NCBI RefSeq assembly: GCF_047462415.1
Contig: NZ_JANSJE010000006.1
Span: forward strand, 62,001-126,000
Reading direction: 5' to 3'
Source: Thermostichus sp047462415
GTDB lineage: Bacteria > Cyanobacteriota > Cyanobacteriia > Thermostichales > Thermostichaceae
DNA length: 64,000 nt
The notes beneath the pieces were generated by a model. That model saw nothing but the letters and a program-made list of their open reading frames with translations, was not told the origin of the DNA and searched no databases. Of the stretch, positions 1-8,499 are shown piece by piece. The stretch's first letter is position 1. Every line of letters starts with the position of its first letter. Made by a program: the position numbers and the translations under genes.

Positions 1-2893
1 GCTCCACAGGCTTGGCAGAGGTTTTTTGAGTCACCACCATCCAATCCACCAGAGGACTGTAGTCTGGGATCCCAGGGCACCCGGCAAAGTGGGTGGCAGT
101 GTGCTGCTGCAGCTCCGACCAAGCCCTTGCTCTCCAGAAGCACTCCCAGGCTTCTCGTTTGAGATTTTTACCAGGCAGAGCCGACTTCTCCAAGCTCAGG
201 AACTGTTGTCCTGCTGCAAGATATTCCTTCCGGAGCTTGAAGATCCAAGCCCGACATTCTTGCTCTAATTGCGGGTTATCTGCTTTCTGCACCAGAGTTT
301 GAACATCCTCAAGCAGCGAAAGGTTACCTTCTTCTACGCCGCGCCCAAGTAGCTCAAGAGCCGACTCCAGCAAATCTTTCAGGCTGGTATTTGTCCAGTA
401 TTGGATATTCATGGCTTTGACGGGGCAGCCCAGCAGTGGCGGATCAGTGTTCCATTTTGACCAATCCTCTTCCAGAGAAGGATGATCGAGCCAAAAGTTA
501 AGTTCTAAGCTCGGGTTCCAGAATTCCCGCCAACCAGCAGAAGTGTCCACAATAGCCAAAGCCTGAGTGGGGCGGGTAATACCAACATACAATTGGTTGA
601 GAAAGTACTGTAAGCCCAGCTCTCCTCTGCCTCTCCGGGTGTAATGTTTAAGGTTTTGATCGAATTTCTGCCGGTAGTAGTCTCCAAATTTGTAGAGAAT
701 AACTTTTTTGAACTCCATTCCCTTGACGGCTGTAACAGTTTGTAGAAGAGGTGGTTTGAGATTCTGCTCTAACTCCTCGGCATAGACTTTTTGAAGTTCG
801 GGATCCCGCCTCACATAGTTTAGCTCATCCCCTGTAGAACAGGGTAAGACACAAACTGTTCCTGTGAGGTCGCTAAGCATATTTCTCAATTCACTTTCAA
901 TTAAATTTTTTTCCTGGCCATCCAGCACAAATTGTTGAACTGGTATACCTTGCTCTTGAGAACGCCAGGGCTGCTGGGGATAGATTTCTCGATTGCCGCT
1001 GAGGACCCGCCGCCATAGATTGACCACATTGCTAAAACGAGTAATTTGGGGGTTGCTACGATAGTTATTTTTCAGCTCTTGAGGATCCTCGATCTTAAAG
1101 GGATGGGTTGGCAATAGGTAGGCGCGGATATGCTCGTAGAGATATTTTTTCAGGGCAGCCCAACGAAATCCTGTTGGGTTAATGGTTTGTAAGGGATCCC
1201 CGGCAAAGGCGTAGGGCAGGCGCTCAACGGCCCAATCTAACTTGTATTTCCCCCAAGGGGATAAACAGAAAATAATATTCAGCTCAAGTTGGGTAAAGTC
1301 CTGAACCTCATCGCAAAAGATGACCGGATGGATGGGGTTAAGCGTGCCATTTTGCAACACATCTCTAGCTAAGTCTTGATCATCCCAGTAGCCCTCGCGA
1401 GTGATGCGTTCCTGATAGCTTGGCCAAATCCCTTTGTAAATCTGCTCAAAGGATCTTTCATCCACACTGCGGTCGGCCTCGGGCACTTCCCGATAGCCAT
1501 CGGGATCCAAGTAATCGCTTACCTCATAGCCTTTGATCAGGGTGCGAATGGTGTGCCAAGCCAACTCTAGATCCACATCATGGCGACAGCGATACCAGTT
1601 CTGAAATCGATAAAAATTGATATACTGATCCGGCTGGTAGCGTTCCTGTCGCTCAGGGGGAAGACAGCCCAACAGGTAATCCTGAAAAGTCCTAAAAAAA
1701 GCTCGACACTGCCGAATTTCTTCGGCTGAAAAGCTATAGCCCTCCTCACGATAGCGATGGCTAATGCGCAAAATTGTGCTCACCCTGTCGCGAGCTTGCT
1801 GCACCAAACTGGCGCTATAGGTCAAAAAGAGAGGGTGGTAGGGAGAAGTTCCCTGCCTTGAAGTTTTGAGGTAGTGGCTACAATAGTCGGCAAAGCGATA
1901 GTACAACATCAAAGACTTGCCGCTGCCGGCTCGCCCGTTGATCAGCAGGGGCATAGATGTGCTTTGCAGGATTTCTTCCTCCTCCATGGACAAAGCCAGG
2001 TTTCCCTCTGTGCTCTCCTGCATTTCCAGCCAAAGGGTCTCATCCGCCACGATGTAGTCCGGGTAGGCGCGACGGGCGTACCGCTTCCATACCTCCAACG
2101 GTTGTGGGTGCTGGAGAATATCCGGCTGCTTGGCCCCCATCCCAAAGAGGCAGGTTCGACCTCCCAGCTCAAACCGTTCTTTTTGCTCTGGGCTATGGTC
2201 GTAAACCCCGACGAGAAATGGAAAGAAGACCCCTTGCTGCTCGCACAGCCGCACCAGGCTGAGGACCAGATGCAGGGATCCCTCTTGCCAGCATTTAACC
2301 TCTGCCCCTGGATAAAAGCTGGGGAGCTGGCGGTAGATCTCGCCTGTCTCATTGGCAACAAACTCGGCCACCGCCCGATAAACCTGGCGCCGCTGCTCTG
2401 GAGAAAGGGCTTGCACTTGCCACACCCATTCCCCACTTTCCAAGACCAGCCGCTCCTGCCGATTGGGAGCATTCAAAAACTGTGTCCATTCATACAGCTC
2501 ATCGGGCAAAGGAGGAAGCCGGTTTTGTCCATTTTCCTCTTGTAATTTTTTACACCGCCTTTCTGCCAGCCAATCCTGCAACTGGCCGTCAGGAGCCCAG
2601 TTTCTCACCCGCTCTTGATAGTCGCGAGCCTCCCGCCGATCTAAAAATTCCTGGTACTCATGGCTACCTCTTGGCCAGAGGCCAAACAAGACCAAAACCG
2701 ACTCCTCTCCCAGATGGCGCAGCTCGCCCACCAAGCGAATGTTGTCGCGCAGGTTGCGCTTCCAGTAAGGATAACGAACGTCGAACAACTGGCTCAAAAG
2801 CGTGCGATCCCCCTGCTCCAGCCGTTCTATCAATACCTTCAGATCATATTGAGCGCCCTCTTCCAGAACTTCTCTTGTGCAGTAGACGTACAT
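1..2893 (-). CDS. UvrD/Rep-type superfamily 1 helicase, partial (C-terminus beyond left edge)
   Basis: One frame stays open from an ATG at 2893 to the window edge, about 964 codons, so the 3' end is missing. Visible SF1 motifs: Walker A GRAGSGKS near residue 320, Walker B/motif II DEVQD near 528, GDPLQT (motif III), NYRSNPQ (motif IV) and YVGITRPTQAL (motif VI) near 771. All are in one frame. This is the order expected of an ATP-driven UvrD/PcrA/Rep-like translocase or helicase. The roughly 300 residues before Walker A match no domain I recognise, which makes the protein larger than housekeeping UvrD. An in-frame stop lies about nine codons upstream of the ATG, fixing the start. The specific role (repair or mobile-element defence) is not determinable. 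Family call is secure, function is not. Confidence 0.85.
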   Translation of the reverse strand, partial: MYVYCTREVLEEGAQYDLKVLIERLEQGDRTLLSQLFDVRYPYWKRNLRDNIRLVGELRHLGEESVLVLFGLWPRGSHEYQEFLDRREARDYQERVRNWAPDGQLQDWLAERRCKKLQEENGQNRLPPLPDELYEWTQFLNAPNRQERLVLESGEWVWQVQALSPEQRRQVYRAVAEFVANETGEIYRQLPSFYPGAEVKCWQEGSLHLVLSLVRLCEQQGVFFPFLVGVYDHSPEQKERFELGGRTCLFGMGAKQPDILQHPQPLEVWKRYARRAYPDYIVADETLWLEMQESTEGNLALSMEEEEILQSTSMPLLINGRAGSGKSLMLYYRFADYCSHYLKTSRQGTSPYHPLFLTYSASLVQQARDRVSTILRISHRYREEGYSFSAEEIRQCRAFFRTFQDYLLGCLPPERQERYQPDQYINFYRFQNWYRCRHDVDLELAWHTIRTLIKGYEVSDYLDPDGYREVPEADRSVDERSFEQIYKGIWPSYQERITREGYWDDQDLARDVLQNGTLNPIHPVIFCDEVQDFTQLELNIIFCLSPWGKYKLDWAVERLPYAFAGDPLQTINPTGFRWAALKKYLYEHIRAYLLPTHPFKIEDPQELKNNYRSNPQITRFSNVVNLWRRVLSGNREIYPQQPWRSQEQGIPVQQFVLDGQEKNLIESELRNMLSDLTGTVCVLPCSTGDELNYVRRDPELQKVYAEELEQNLKPPLLQTVTAVKGMEFKKVILYKFGDYYRQKFDQNLKHYTRRGRGELGLQYFLNQLYVGITRPTQALAIVDTSAGWREFWNPSLELNFWLDHPSLEEDWSKWNTDPPLLGCPVKAMNIQYWTNTSLKDLLESALELLGRGVEEGNLSLLEDVQTLVQKADNPQLEQECRAWIFKLRKEYLAAGQQFLSLEKSALPGKNLKREAWECFWRARAWSELQQHTATHFAGCPGIPDYSPLVDWMVVTQKTSAKPVE

Positions 2894-3082
2894 GGGATCT
2901 CGCCAGGTATACCTGATAACTATCCTAGTGCCGGTCAAGCATTGGGAATGATCCGTATGCCAAAAGTCTTAATTTTTTTGCGCTCCGCTTATCGCCCATA
3001 AAAATCTATGAATCAATCAGGTTATCTTGATTTAAGTTTTTGTGAAACTATTTGCAATTCTGATTGAGCTAGGAGCTAGGTT

Positions 3083-3111
3083 GGCGCTCCGCGCCGCTAG
3101 CGCGAACGGGC
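3083..3111. repeat. Dispersed GC-rich palindrome (type B)
   Basis: Contains CGCTCCGCGCCGCTAGCG followed by CGAACGGGC. The same core, in either orientation, recurs at about 16487, 16542, 19726, 26362, 27712, 27750 and 52847. Here it overlaps the 3' end of the [2Fe-2S] subunit remnant, just inside its stop. Confidence 0.7.
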
Positions 3112-3363
3112 TGAGGTGCCATATTGCTCCGCAACGCTTAAGCAAATGCTGGATTGGATCCCTTGAATGCTCTCCAAAATCGCTTGATAGCCCGTGCAGC
3201 GGCAAAGGTTGCCCCGCAATTGATCCCACAATTCTGCCTCCTTGGGTGTCAGCGTTGCGGAGCCAGCAGGGATCCCTTGCTCCCAAAGCCAGCGGGCAGT
3301 CAGGATCACCCCGGGCGTGCAAAAGCCGCACTGAAATCGGATGGGGATGGGAGCAGGATCCAT
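3097..3363 (-). pseudogene. Remnant of xanthine dehydrogenase/CO dehydrogenase-type [2Fe-2S] small subunit
   Basis: The 88-codon frame encodes the second [2Fe-2S] domain of molybdenum-hydroxylase small subunits: QCGFCTPGVILTA, then about 40 residues later LRGNLCRCTGYQAILESI. These carry the four Cys that ligate the cluster. The whole N-terminal plant-ferredoxin-like domain (about 75 residues with its own CxxxxCxxC...C) is absent; the frame begins MDPAPIP directly before the motif. No large or FAD subunit lies nearby. It is therefore best read as a decayed or truncated gene. The last residues overlap a dispersed palindromic repeat, a possible cause of the altered C-terminus. A purine-like rich AGAGGA precedes the ATG, so translation of the fragment cannot be excluded. 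Confidence 0.65.
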
Positions 3364-3664
3364 GACGGTCCTCTTTTTTGACTCACCTCTACCTCATCTG
3401 TTTTGACCAAGATGTTTTACATGGACAATGGATGGTTCCGTTGCTTCTCATGCCGCTTTTCCATGAGGTGAGGGGATCCTGTCTCTCGCAGATCGGTTTG
3501 CCCGCCCTCGTTCAAATGGCTTTCTTGGATGATTGGAGCAGGATTGGCTTTGGATCCCATTGGATGGCGGCTTTTCCAGGTGGGGGGTTCGTCGAGCGGC
3601 GGGATCCGAAGCGCTGTTCCTGTTGGGTTGTCTATCTATTTACCCTGTTACGCAAGGAGGGGCT
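3364..3664. other. Intergenic region between the Fe-S remnant and hsp20
   Basis: No gene is supported here. A possible -35-like TTGACC lies near 3403 but no good -10 follows at standard spacing. Short open frames continue into hsp20 but lack family similarity. The end of the stretch holds the hsp20 ribosome-binding site (AAGGAGG, about 3654-3660). Confidence 0.5.
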
Positions 3665-4111
3665 ATGGCATTGGTTTACTTTGCACCGGTGCTCGACGTG
3701 CGGCTGCAACCAAGGCAGCAGAGCTCGAGAGAGCGACCTCGCCCAGTCTTCCCTACACCGCTGCAGGTTTGGGAGAGCGGCGAGGCCTACACCGTCCAGT
3801 TGTGGGCGCCCGGCGCCGATCGAGAGCGTTTCCACATTGAGGCCACAGCCCAGCAGCTTTCCATCAGCGGCGAGCTCCAGGTTCATGGCCCTGAAGGTGC
3901 CGAATTGCTCTATCAAGAGGTAGAAGCGCAACCTTTTCAACGCACCCTCAAACTGAGCAAAACTATTCAGCCGGAAAAAGTCTCGGCTACCTACCGCGAC
4001 GGCATTCTCACCCTCACCCTGCCCAAGGCCGATGCCGCGCGGGTGGTCAAAGTTCAAGTGGGCACTTCAACCCCCTCGGAAGCGGTGACGGTGGAAAGCC
4101 AACCTGCCTAG
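3665..4111 (+). CDS. Small heat-shock protein, Hsp20/alpha-crystallin family
   Basis: 149 residues. The C-terminal two thirds form an alpha-crystallin domain: YTVQLWAPGADRERFHIEAT, QLSISGEL, FQRTLKLSKTIQPEKVSATYRDGILTLTLPKA. The GILTLTLPK strand is the family signature. Such proteins are ATP-independent holdases that oligomerise and bind unfolding proteins; in cyanobacteria they also associate with thylakoid membranes under heat. A longer open frame begins at 3533, but the ATG at 3665 has a strong AAGGAGG six to ten bases upstream and gives a normal family length. Followed immediately by a hairpin repeat (4113-4152) that may end transcription. A C-terminal IxI/V-like motif is not obvious. Confidence 0.88.
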   Translation: MALVYFAPVLDVRLQPRQQSSRERPRPVFPTPLQVWESGEAYTVQLWAPGADRERFHIEATAQQLSISGELQVHGPEGAELLYQEVEAQPFQRTLKLSKTIQPEKVSATYRDGILTLTLPKADAARVVKVQVGTSTPSEAVTVESQPA

Positions 4112-4112
4112 T

Positions 4113-4152
4113 CTCCCCTCTCCCTCTGGGAGAGGGGTCGGGGGTGAGGGAG
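4113..4152. repeat. Dispersed hairpin repeat (type A, CTCCCCTCTCCC...)
   Basis: CTCCCCTCTCCC / GGGAGAGGGG inverted repeat followed by GGGGGTGAGGG. It sits exactly between the convergent hsp20 and SAM hydrolase genes, one base from the latter's stop codon. Same family at 16414, 19651, 26313, 47602, 49354 and 58950. Confidence 0.8.
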
Positions 4153-4935
4153 CTAGCCATTCCACTGCAGGCGCACCTCATCCCCTACTTTGAAATCGAG
4201 GCTGCGGCTGGCGTTGCCCCCATTTTGCACGATCTCCACCCAGCCGGAGCTGCCCACCAGGGCCAGCAGCTCCCCTTGCCTTCCCTCGGCGAAGGTGGCC
4301 GCGGAGCGGACAGGGATCCCTTTGATCCAGGCACTCCAGCTTCGACCTTCCACCCAGTGGCCGGGCAGGTTGGTGATGCCGTTGCCGAAGTGGTCGATGG
4401 CTTGGATGAGGCCGCGCCAGCCGTTGGGCTCCTCCTGAGGCTGGGGCCAATTCCAGGGAGTTAGCTCCGCCACATCGAAGGGATCTCCCAGCTCCAGAAG
4501 CGGGATCCCGTTGGCCAGGTGGGCGGCCACGGGGGCAAAAATATCCCGCCCGTGAAAGGTGCGGCTGGGGGAAAGGGTGCGCCAATAGCGGGGCCGGTTG
4601 AGTTCCACAGCAGCCAGAGGTGGAGATTGCTCCAAAACGCCGCTGAAGAGGCCGTTGTCGGGGCCGACCAAATAGCCCTCTTGAGTTTGGATGGCCACCG
4701 CCCGGCGATGGCTCCCCACCCCCGGATCCACCACCGCCAGGTGAATGGTTCCAGAAGGCAAATGGGGATAGGCGGTCATCAGGGCAAAGCGGGCTGCCGC
4801 CACATCCTGGGGCGGGATCCCGTGGCTGAGGTCGATCAGTTGGGCTTGGGGAGCGATCCCCCAGATCACCCCTTTCAGGATGCCCACATAGGGATCCTGC
4901 AGGCCAAAATCCGTCAGCAGGCTAACGAAAGGCAT
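4153..4935 (-). CDS. S-adenosylmethionine hydrolase (adenosine-forming), DUF62 family
   Basis: 260 residues. N-terminal LLTDFGLQDPYVGILKGV and the following IDLSHGIPPQD, VVDPGVGS and GPDNGLF blocks are signatures of the SAM hydroxide adenosyltransferase (DUF62) fold, related to fluorinase and chlorinase. The enzyme cleaves SAM to adenosine and methionine with water as nucleophile; the Asp-Arg-His set is expected in DxxxxD/R/H positions such as TFHGRDIF. The C-terminal beta-barrel domain includes DHFGNGITNL. Length is normal. It converges on hsp20 with a repeat between. Physiological role in cyanobacteria is not settled; reduction of excess SAM is a common suggestion. Confidence 0.85.
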   Translation of the reverse strand: MPFVSLLTDFGLQDPYVGILKGVIWGIAPQAQLIDLSHGIPPQDVAAARFALMTAYPHLPSGTIHLAVVDPGVGSHRRAVAIQTQEGYLVGPDNGLFSGVLEQSPPLAAVELNRPRYWRTLSPSRTFHGRDIFAPVAAHLANGIPLLELGDPFDVAELTPWNWPQPQEEPNGWRGLIQAIDHFGNGITNLPGHWVEGRSWSAWIKGIPVRSAATFAEGRQGELLALVGSSGWVEIVQNGGNASRSLDFKVGDEVRLQWNG

Positions 4936-4980
4936 ACTTTAAAGAAAAAAAGATTAAAGATCTCGAGCGTTGACCTCTGC

Positions 4981-5334
4981 CTACAATCGACGCGCCTGAT
5001 CCAGAGCGTCAAAGTACAACAGAGCAAACACCAACAGCGTCCACAGGCTGGCCACCAGGATCCCCACTCCCCACACCCAGGATCCCAAAGAACGCAGCGG
5101 CAACATCGCCAAGTATCCCCAAAAGAATCCCAGAGGATAGAGAACACTCAGCACTATCGTGAGAAACAGGCCCCCCAGTCCCAACCCCTCGGCAAAGGCG
5201 TGTCCAAACCAGGCTTTGAACAGGTTGGAATAAAAGTTGGTCAGCCAAAACCCCGGAAAGAATAGAGGAATACAAGCCGCTACAGAGGCCAACAATACCC
5301 ACCACCAAGCTCCAGCATCCGGAGGCAGCGGCAT
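4981..5334 (-). CDS. Conserved-looking membrane protein of unknown function
   Basis: 117 residues with three hydrophobic segments: WWWVLLASVAACIPLFF near the N-terminus, GLGGLFLTIVLSVLYPLG in the middle, and WVWGVGILVASLWTLLVFALLY at the end. No motif identifies a family. It lies between the SAM hydrolase (45 bases downstream) and argZ (85 bases upstream), all on the same strand, so co-transcription is possible. An overlapping frame (5009-5347) lacks sensible composition for a protein. I do not recognise it. Confidence 0.6.
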   Translation of the reverse strand: MPLPPDAGAWWWVLLASVAACIPLFFPGFWLTNFYSNLFKAWFGHAFAEGLGLGGLFLTIVLSVLYPLGFFWGYLAMLPLRSLGSWVWGVGILVASLWTLLVFALLYFDALDQARRL

Positions 5335-5419
5335 AGGGTCTCCTCATTGAAATTAACCAAGGCCAATTGAAACTTCGGCAAAGACACCTACAGGGTAGCA
5401 GCCATTGGGGATGGGGTGG

Positions 5420-7528
5420 CTAGCGGGCGGCAAGGGCGGGTTCTGGTCGCTTGTACACCTGTCCCAGACGGGCCAACTGCTGCACCAGCAGGCTCAAGAA
5501 CAGGCCAACATCGGTGACGATCCCCACCGACTCCAGGGATCCCCGATCCGCCAGCTTGGTCACCACCGCCGGGTTGATGTCCACACAGATCAACTTGACC
5601 CCGGCAGGCGTCATGTTCCCGGCCCCGATCGAGTGCAACATGCTGGAGAGCATCAGCACCATGTCGGCCCCCTGTAGCAGCCGTGCGTAATCCTCTTGGG
5701 CCTTGATCAGATCCATCTCCGTATCCGGCAGCGGCCCATCGTCGCGGATGGATCCGGCCAGCGAGAAAGGCACCTGGGCGCGAATGCACTCGTAGAACAC
5801 CCCGCCGGTAATCACGCCCGCTTCCACGGCGGCCCGAATGCTGCCGTACTTGCGGATGAGGTTAATGGTTTTGAGGTGATGCTTATGGCCGCCCTTGACC
5901 GGGGTGCCCCGCGACAGATCCACCCCCAGCGAGGTGCCGTAGAGATTTTGCTCCAGGTCGTGAACGGCAATGGCATTGCCCCCCAACAGGGCCTGTACAT
6001 AGCCCTCGCGGATGAGGGTAGCCAAATGGGAGCCGCCGCCGGTGTGAATGACCACCGGCCCTGCCACCACCACCGTTTTGCCGCCCCGCTCTTTGATCTG
6101 CCGCAGCTCCCAGGCGATCTGCTCCACCAGAAGCTCCACCCGCCGCTCGCTGGAGACCCCCGATCCCATAAAGGTAAACTCCTGGGAAGAGCGCTCTTTG
6201 CTGGCCTGGCGCACGGTGCGGATCCCTTCCACCCCGCAGACCACCGCATCCCCCACCTGCAGATCGCGAATCAGGGTGCAATAGGCTGTGGAGCCCTTGA
6301 CCACGATCACCCCATCCATGCGCTGCCGCTGCACCGGGATCCACTGGCCGGCCACCCGCACCTGTGTCGGGTAGATGGTGGTGACATAAAAATCGTCGGG
6401 AGCCACCCCCGCCTTCTCCACCCGTTCCAGGCGGGCATCCTGCAAGGTCTCGTCCGACAGGCGCCCCCCCCGCTCGATCAAGGCGCTGAGAATGGTATCC
6501 AGCGCCTCCTCGGTGGGAGCCGAAACGGCCAGCTCTACTCTGGAAGTGCTCTGCCGCTTTTCCCCAAGCTGAAACTTGAGGATCTGGAAGCTGCCGCCAT
6601 TGTCCACAATGCAATCGACGGCGCGGGTGAGCAGGTCGCTGTCCACCAAGTGTCCCTCCAGGGTCACCGTCCGGCTGAGCACCGTGGCTACCGGCTCACT
6701 TTGCGGAGCCACCGTCTCGTCCAGGCGCAGCGTCAGACACTTGGCCGCCCCGCCAGCCTTGAGGAACTCCGTCAGCTCCGTCTGCACCACCGTAAAGCCC
6801 CGCTCCTGTAGGGTGGCTTCCAGCTCTGGGCTGACCCGGTTCACCAGGATCGTGCCGTTCACATCCACGGCGTTGCAGGCAAAGTGAACGGCATCCGCTT
6901 CCTGAACCGGGATCCGCTTTTCGGGGGGCACCCGCATCTCGATCAGGCGGTTGGAATAGGCATCGAAGGCCGGCGGGTAGTAGAGCAAATAGCCCTCGGA
7001 GAGAGGGCAAAAGCAGGTGTCCAGATGGTAAAACCGCTCGTCCACCAGCCGCAAAGACAACACCTCGATCCCCAGCCACTTGGCCAGGTAAGGATGGGAC
7101 TCCAGCATGGAGCGAAAGCCATAGCCCGCCCACAGCCAGCGCCCTGCCCGATCCAGCAGAGCATCTCCCGCCCCCTCAAAAGCCAGGGCCGGCGGCAGCT
7201 CATGGACGGTGTAGCCCTGTTCCTCAAACCAGGCCTTGAAATAGGGCTGTTCCCCCTGCCGCTCCGGGTGATAAAAACGGCTCAGCACCACCGTGGATCC
7301 GAGGATGAGCCCAGCATTCGCCGTAAAGACCATATCCGGCCATCCTGGCACCGGCTGGATCAGTTTCACCTCCGCCCGCTGCGAGAGATGCCGATAGAGA
7401 GCCTGCCACTGCTGCAGCGCCCGTTCTCGCGAAGAGCGGTGGACATTTCCCACCATCCAGGGATTGATCACGTAGTCCACCTCGTAATGGTCGGGTGGGC
7501 ACATCAGATACTGAATTGCACCAGACAT
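5420..7528 (-). CDS. argZ: Bifunctional arginine dihydrolase / ornithine cyclodeaminase-like enzyme
   Basis: 702 residues. The N-terminal half is a guanidine-modifying (GME) domain; Asn71 (TANAGL), His168 (YHLDTC) and Cys264 (AAKCLTL) fall at the positions known to be catalytic in Synechocystis ArgZ, which hydrolyses arginine to ornithine, CO2 and two NH3 without citrulline release. The C-terminal half is the LOR/SDH-like domain (GGHKHHLKTINLIRKYGS, SIRDDGPLPDTE) that in Anabaena AgrE converts ornithine to proline. The enzyme drives the cyanobacterial ornithine-ammonia cycle that turns over arginine and cyanophycin nitrogen. It starts 70 bases downstream of rpaA on the same strand. The ORF is intact and of full family length. 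Confidence 0.93.
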   Translation of the reverse strand: MSGAIQYLMCPPDHYEVDYVINPWMVGNVHRSSRERALQQWQALYRHLSQRAEVKLIQPVPGWPDMVFTANAGLILGSTVVLSRFYHPERQGEQPYFKAWFEEQGYTVHELPPALAFEGAGDALLDRAGRWLWAGYGFRSMLESHPYLAKWLGIEVLSLRLVDERFYHLDTCFCPLSEGYLLYYPPAFDAYSNRLIEMRVPPEKRIPVQEADAVHFACNAVDVNGTILVNRVSPELEATLQERGFTVVQTELTEFLKAGGAAKCLTLRLDETVAPQSEPVATVLSRTVTLEGHLVDSDLLTRAVDCIVDNGGSFQILKFQLGEKRQSTSRVELAVSAPTEEALDTILSALIERGGRLSDETLQDARLERVEKAGVAPDDFYVTTIYPTQVRVAGQWIPVQRQRMDGVIVVKGSTAYCTLIRDLQVGDAVVCGVEGIRTVRQASKERSSQEFTFMGSGVSSERRVELLVEQIAWELRQIKERGGKTVVVAGPVVIHTGGGSHLATLIREGYVQALLGGNAIAVHDLEQNLYGTSLGVDLSRGTPVKGGHKHHLKTINLIRKYGSIRAAVEAGVITGGVFYECIRAQVPFSLAGSIRDDGPLPDTEMDLIKAQEDYARLLQGADMVLMLSSMLHSIGAGNMTPAGVKLICVDINPAVVTKLADRGSLESVGIVTDVGLFLSLLVQQLARLGQVYKRPEPALAAR

Positions 7529-7598
7529 AAACCTCAGACCGCAATCCGCAGCAGGGCATCCCCTAGATTAGCAGTTGTGTGAGCAACATCCTCAAGCA

Positions 7599-8351
7599 TT
7601 ACTTGAGGGACTCTTTCGCCAGTTCTGGCTGCGGTGGGCCGGGATCGGCGATGTTGGGCAGCTCCAGACAGTAGCCCGCCCCATAGACGGTCTTGATGTA
7701 CTGGGGGTGGCGCGGATCCGGCTCCAGCTTGGTGCGCAGGTGGCGGATATGGACGCGGATGGTCTCGATGTCGTCGTCAGGCTCGTAGCCCCACACCTCC
7801 TGCAGGATTTCGCTGGGGGAAACCGTCTGGCCATGTCGCTGCATCAGGCAGTGGAGCAGATCAAACTCCAGGTGGGTGAGCTTGATGGTTTTGCCGAACC
7901 ACAGCGCCTCAAACCGCTCCGGCACCAGCGTGAGAGGGCCATAGGTGAGGATCTCGCCGTGCTTGGCCGCCTGTGGGATCCGATCCGAGCGACGCAACAG
8001 GGCCCGCACCCGCACCAGCAGCTCCTGCACCTCAAAAGGCTTGGTTAGGTAGTCGTCGGCACCGGCATTGAAGCCTTCGATCTTATCTTGGGTTTGGCCA
8101 AGGGCGGTGAGCATCAGGATCGGGATCTCGCTGGTGCGCTCCTCCCGCCGCAAGCGCTGGCAAACCGTCAGGCCATCCACCTGGGGCAGCATCAGGTCGA
8201 GAATGATGAGATCCGGGAGAACCTGCAGAGCCAGTGCTTGTCCGCGTACCCCATCGGTGGCCTTCACGACCTCGTAGCCCGCCAACTCCAGATTGATACG
8301 CAGAATATCCAGAATCGAAGGGTCGTCCTCAATGATGAGTATGCGAGCCAT
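7599..8351 (-). CDS. rpaA: OmpR-type response regulator RpaA
   Basis: 250 residues. Receiver domain 1-120 with acidic pocket IIEDD and phospho-acceptor Asp52 (LIILDLMLP), Thr (LMLTALGQ) and Lys (YLTKPF). The winged-helix domain follows: LTHLEFDLLHCLMQRHGQTVSPSEIL and RVHIRHLRTKLEPDPRHPQYIKTVYGAGYCLEL. The linker RIPQAAKHGEILTYGPLTL and the receiver block SQTQDKIEGFNAGADDYL-like are those of RpaA, master output regulator of the KaiABC clock under SasA/CikA, rather than RpaB. It probably governs circadian and night-time gene expression. argZ follows 70 bases downstream. Confidence 0.87.
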   Translation of the reverse strand: MARILIIEDDPSILDILRINLELAGYEVVKATDGVRGQALALQVLPDLIILDLMLPQVDGLTVCQRLRREERTSEIPILMLTALGQTQDKIEGFNAGADDYLTKPFEVQELLVRVRALLRRSDRIPQAAKHGEILTYGPLTLVPERFEALWFGKTIKLTHLEFDLLHCLMQRHGQTVSPSEILQEVWGYEPDDDIETIRVHIRHLRTKLEPDPRHPQYIKTVYGAGYCLELPNIADPGPPQPELAKESLK

Positions 8352-8499
8352 AGCCGGTTGCAGCCCACACTGCGGATAAAACGTTTTGTTAAATCAGCTA
8401 ACAAGGAGTCCAAAGCTTTACGACTCAAAGTTTACTTAATTCTAGCCTCATTGCAAATCTGGCCGGGAGGTGCGTGGGTGCGGCTCCAGGGGAAACCCT

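Noticed and set aside
4519..8048. Long plus-strand open frames (4519-5265, 5696-6811, 6884-7582, 7575-8048)
   Set aside because: They lie antisense to the SAM hydrolase, argZ and rpaA, have His/Gln/Pro-rich composition typical of GC-rich reverse frames, and carry no family motif.
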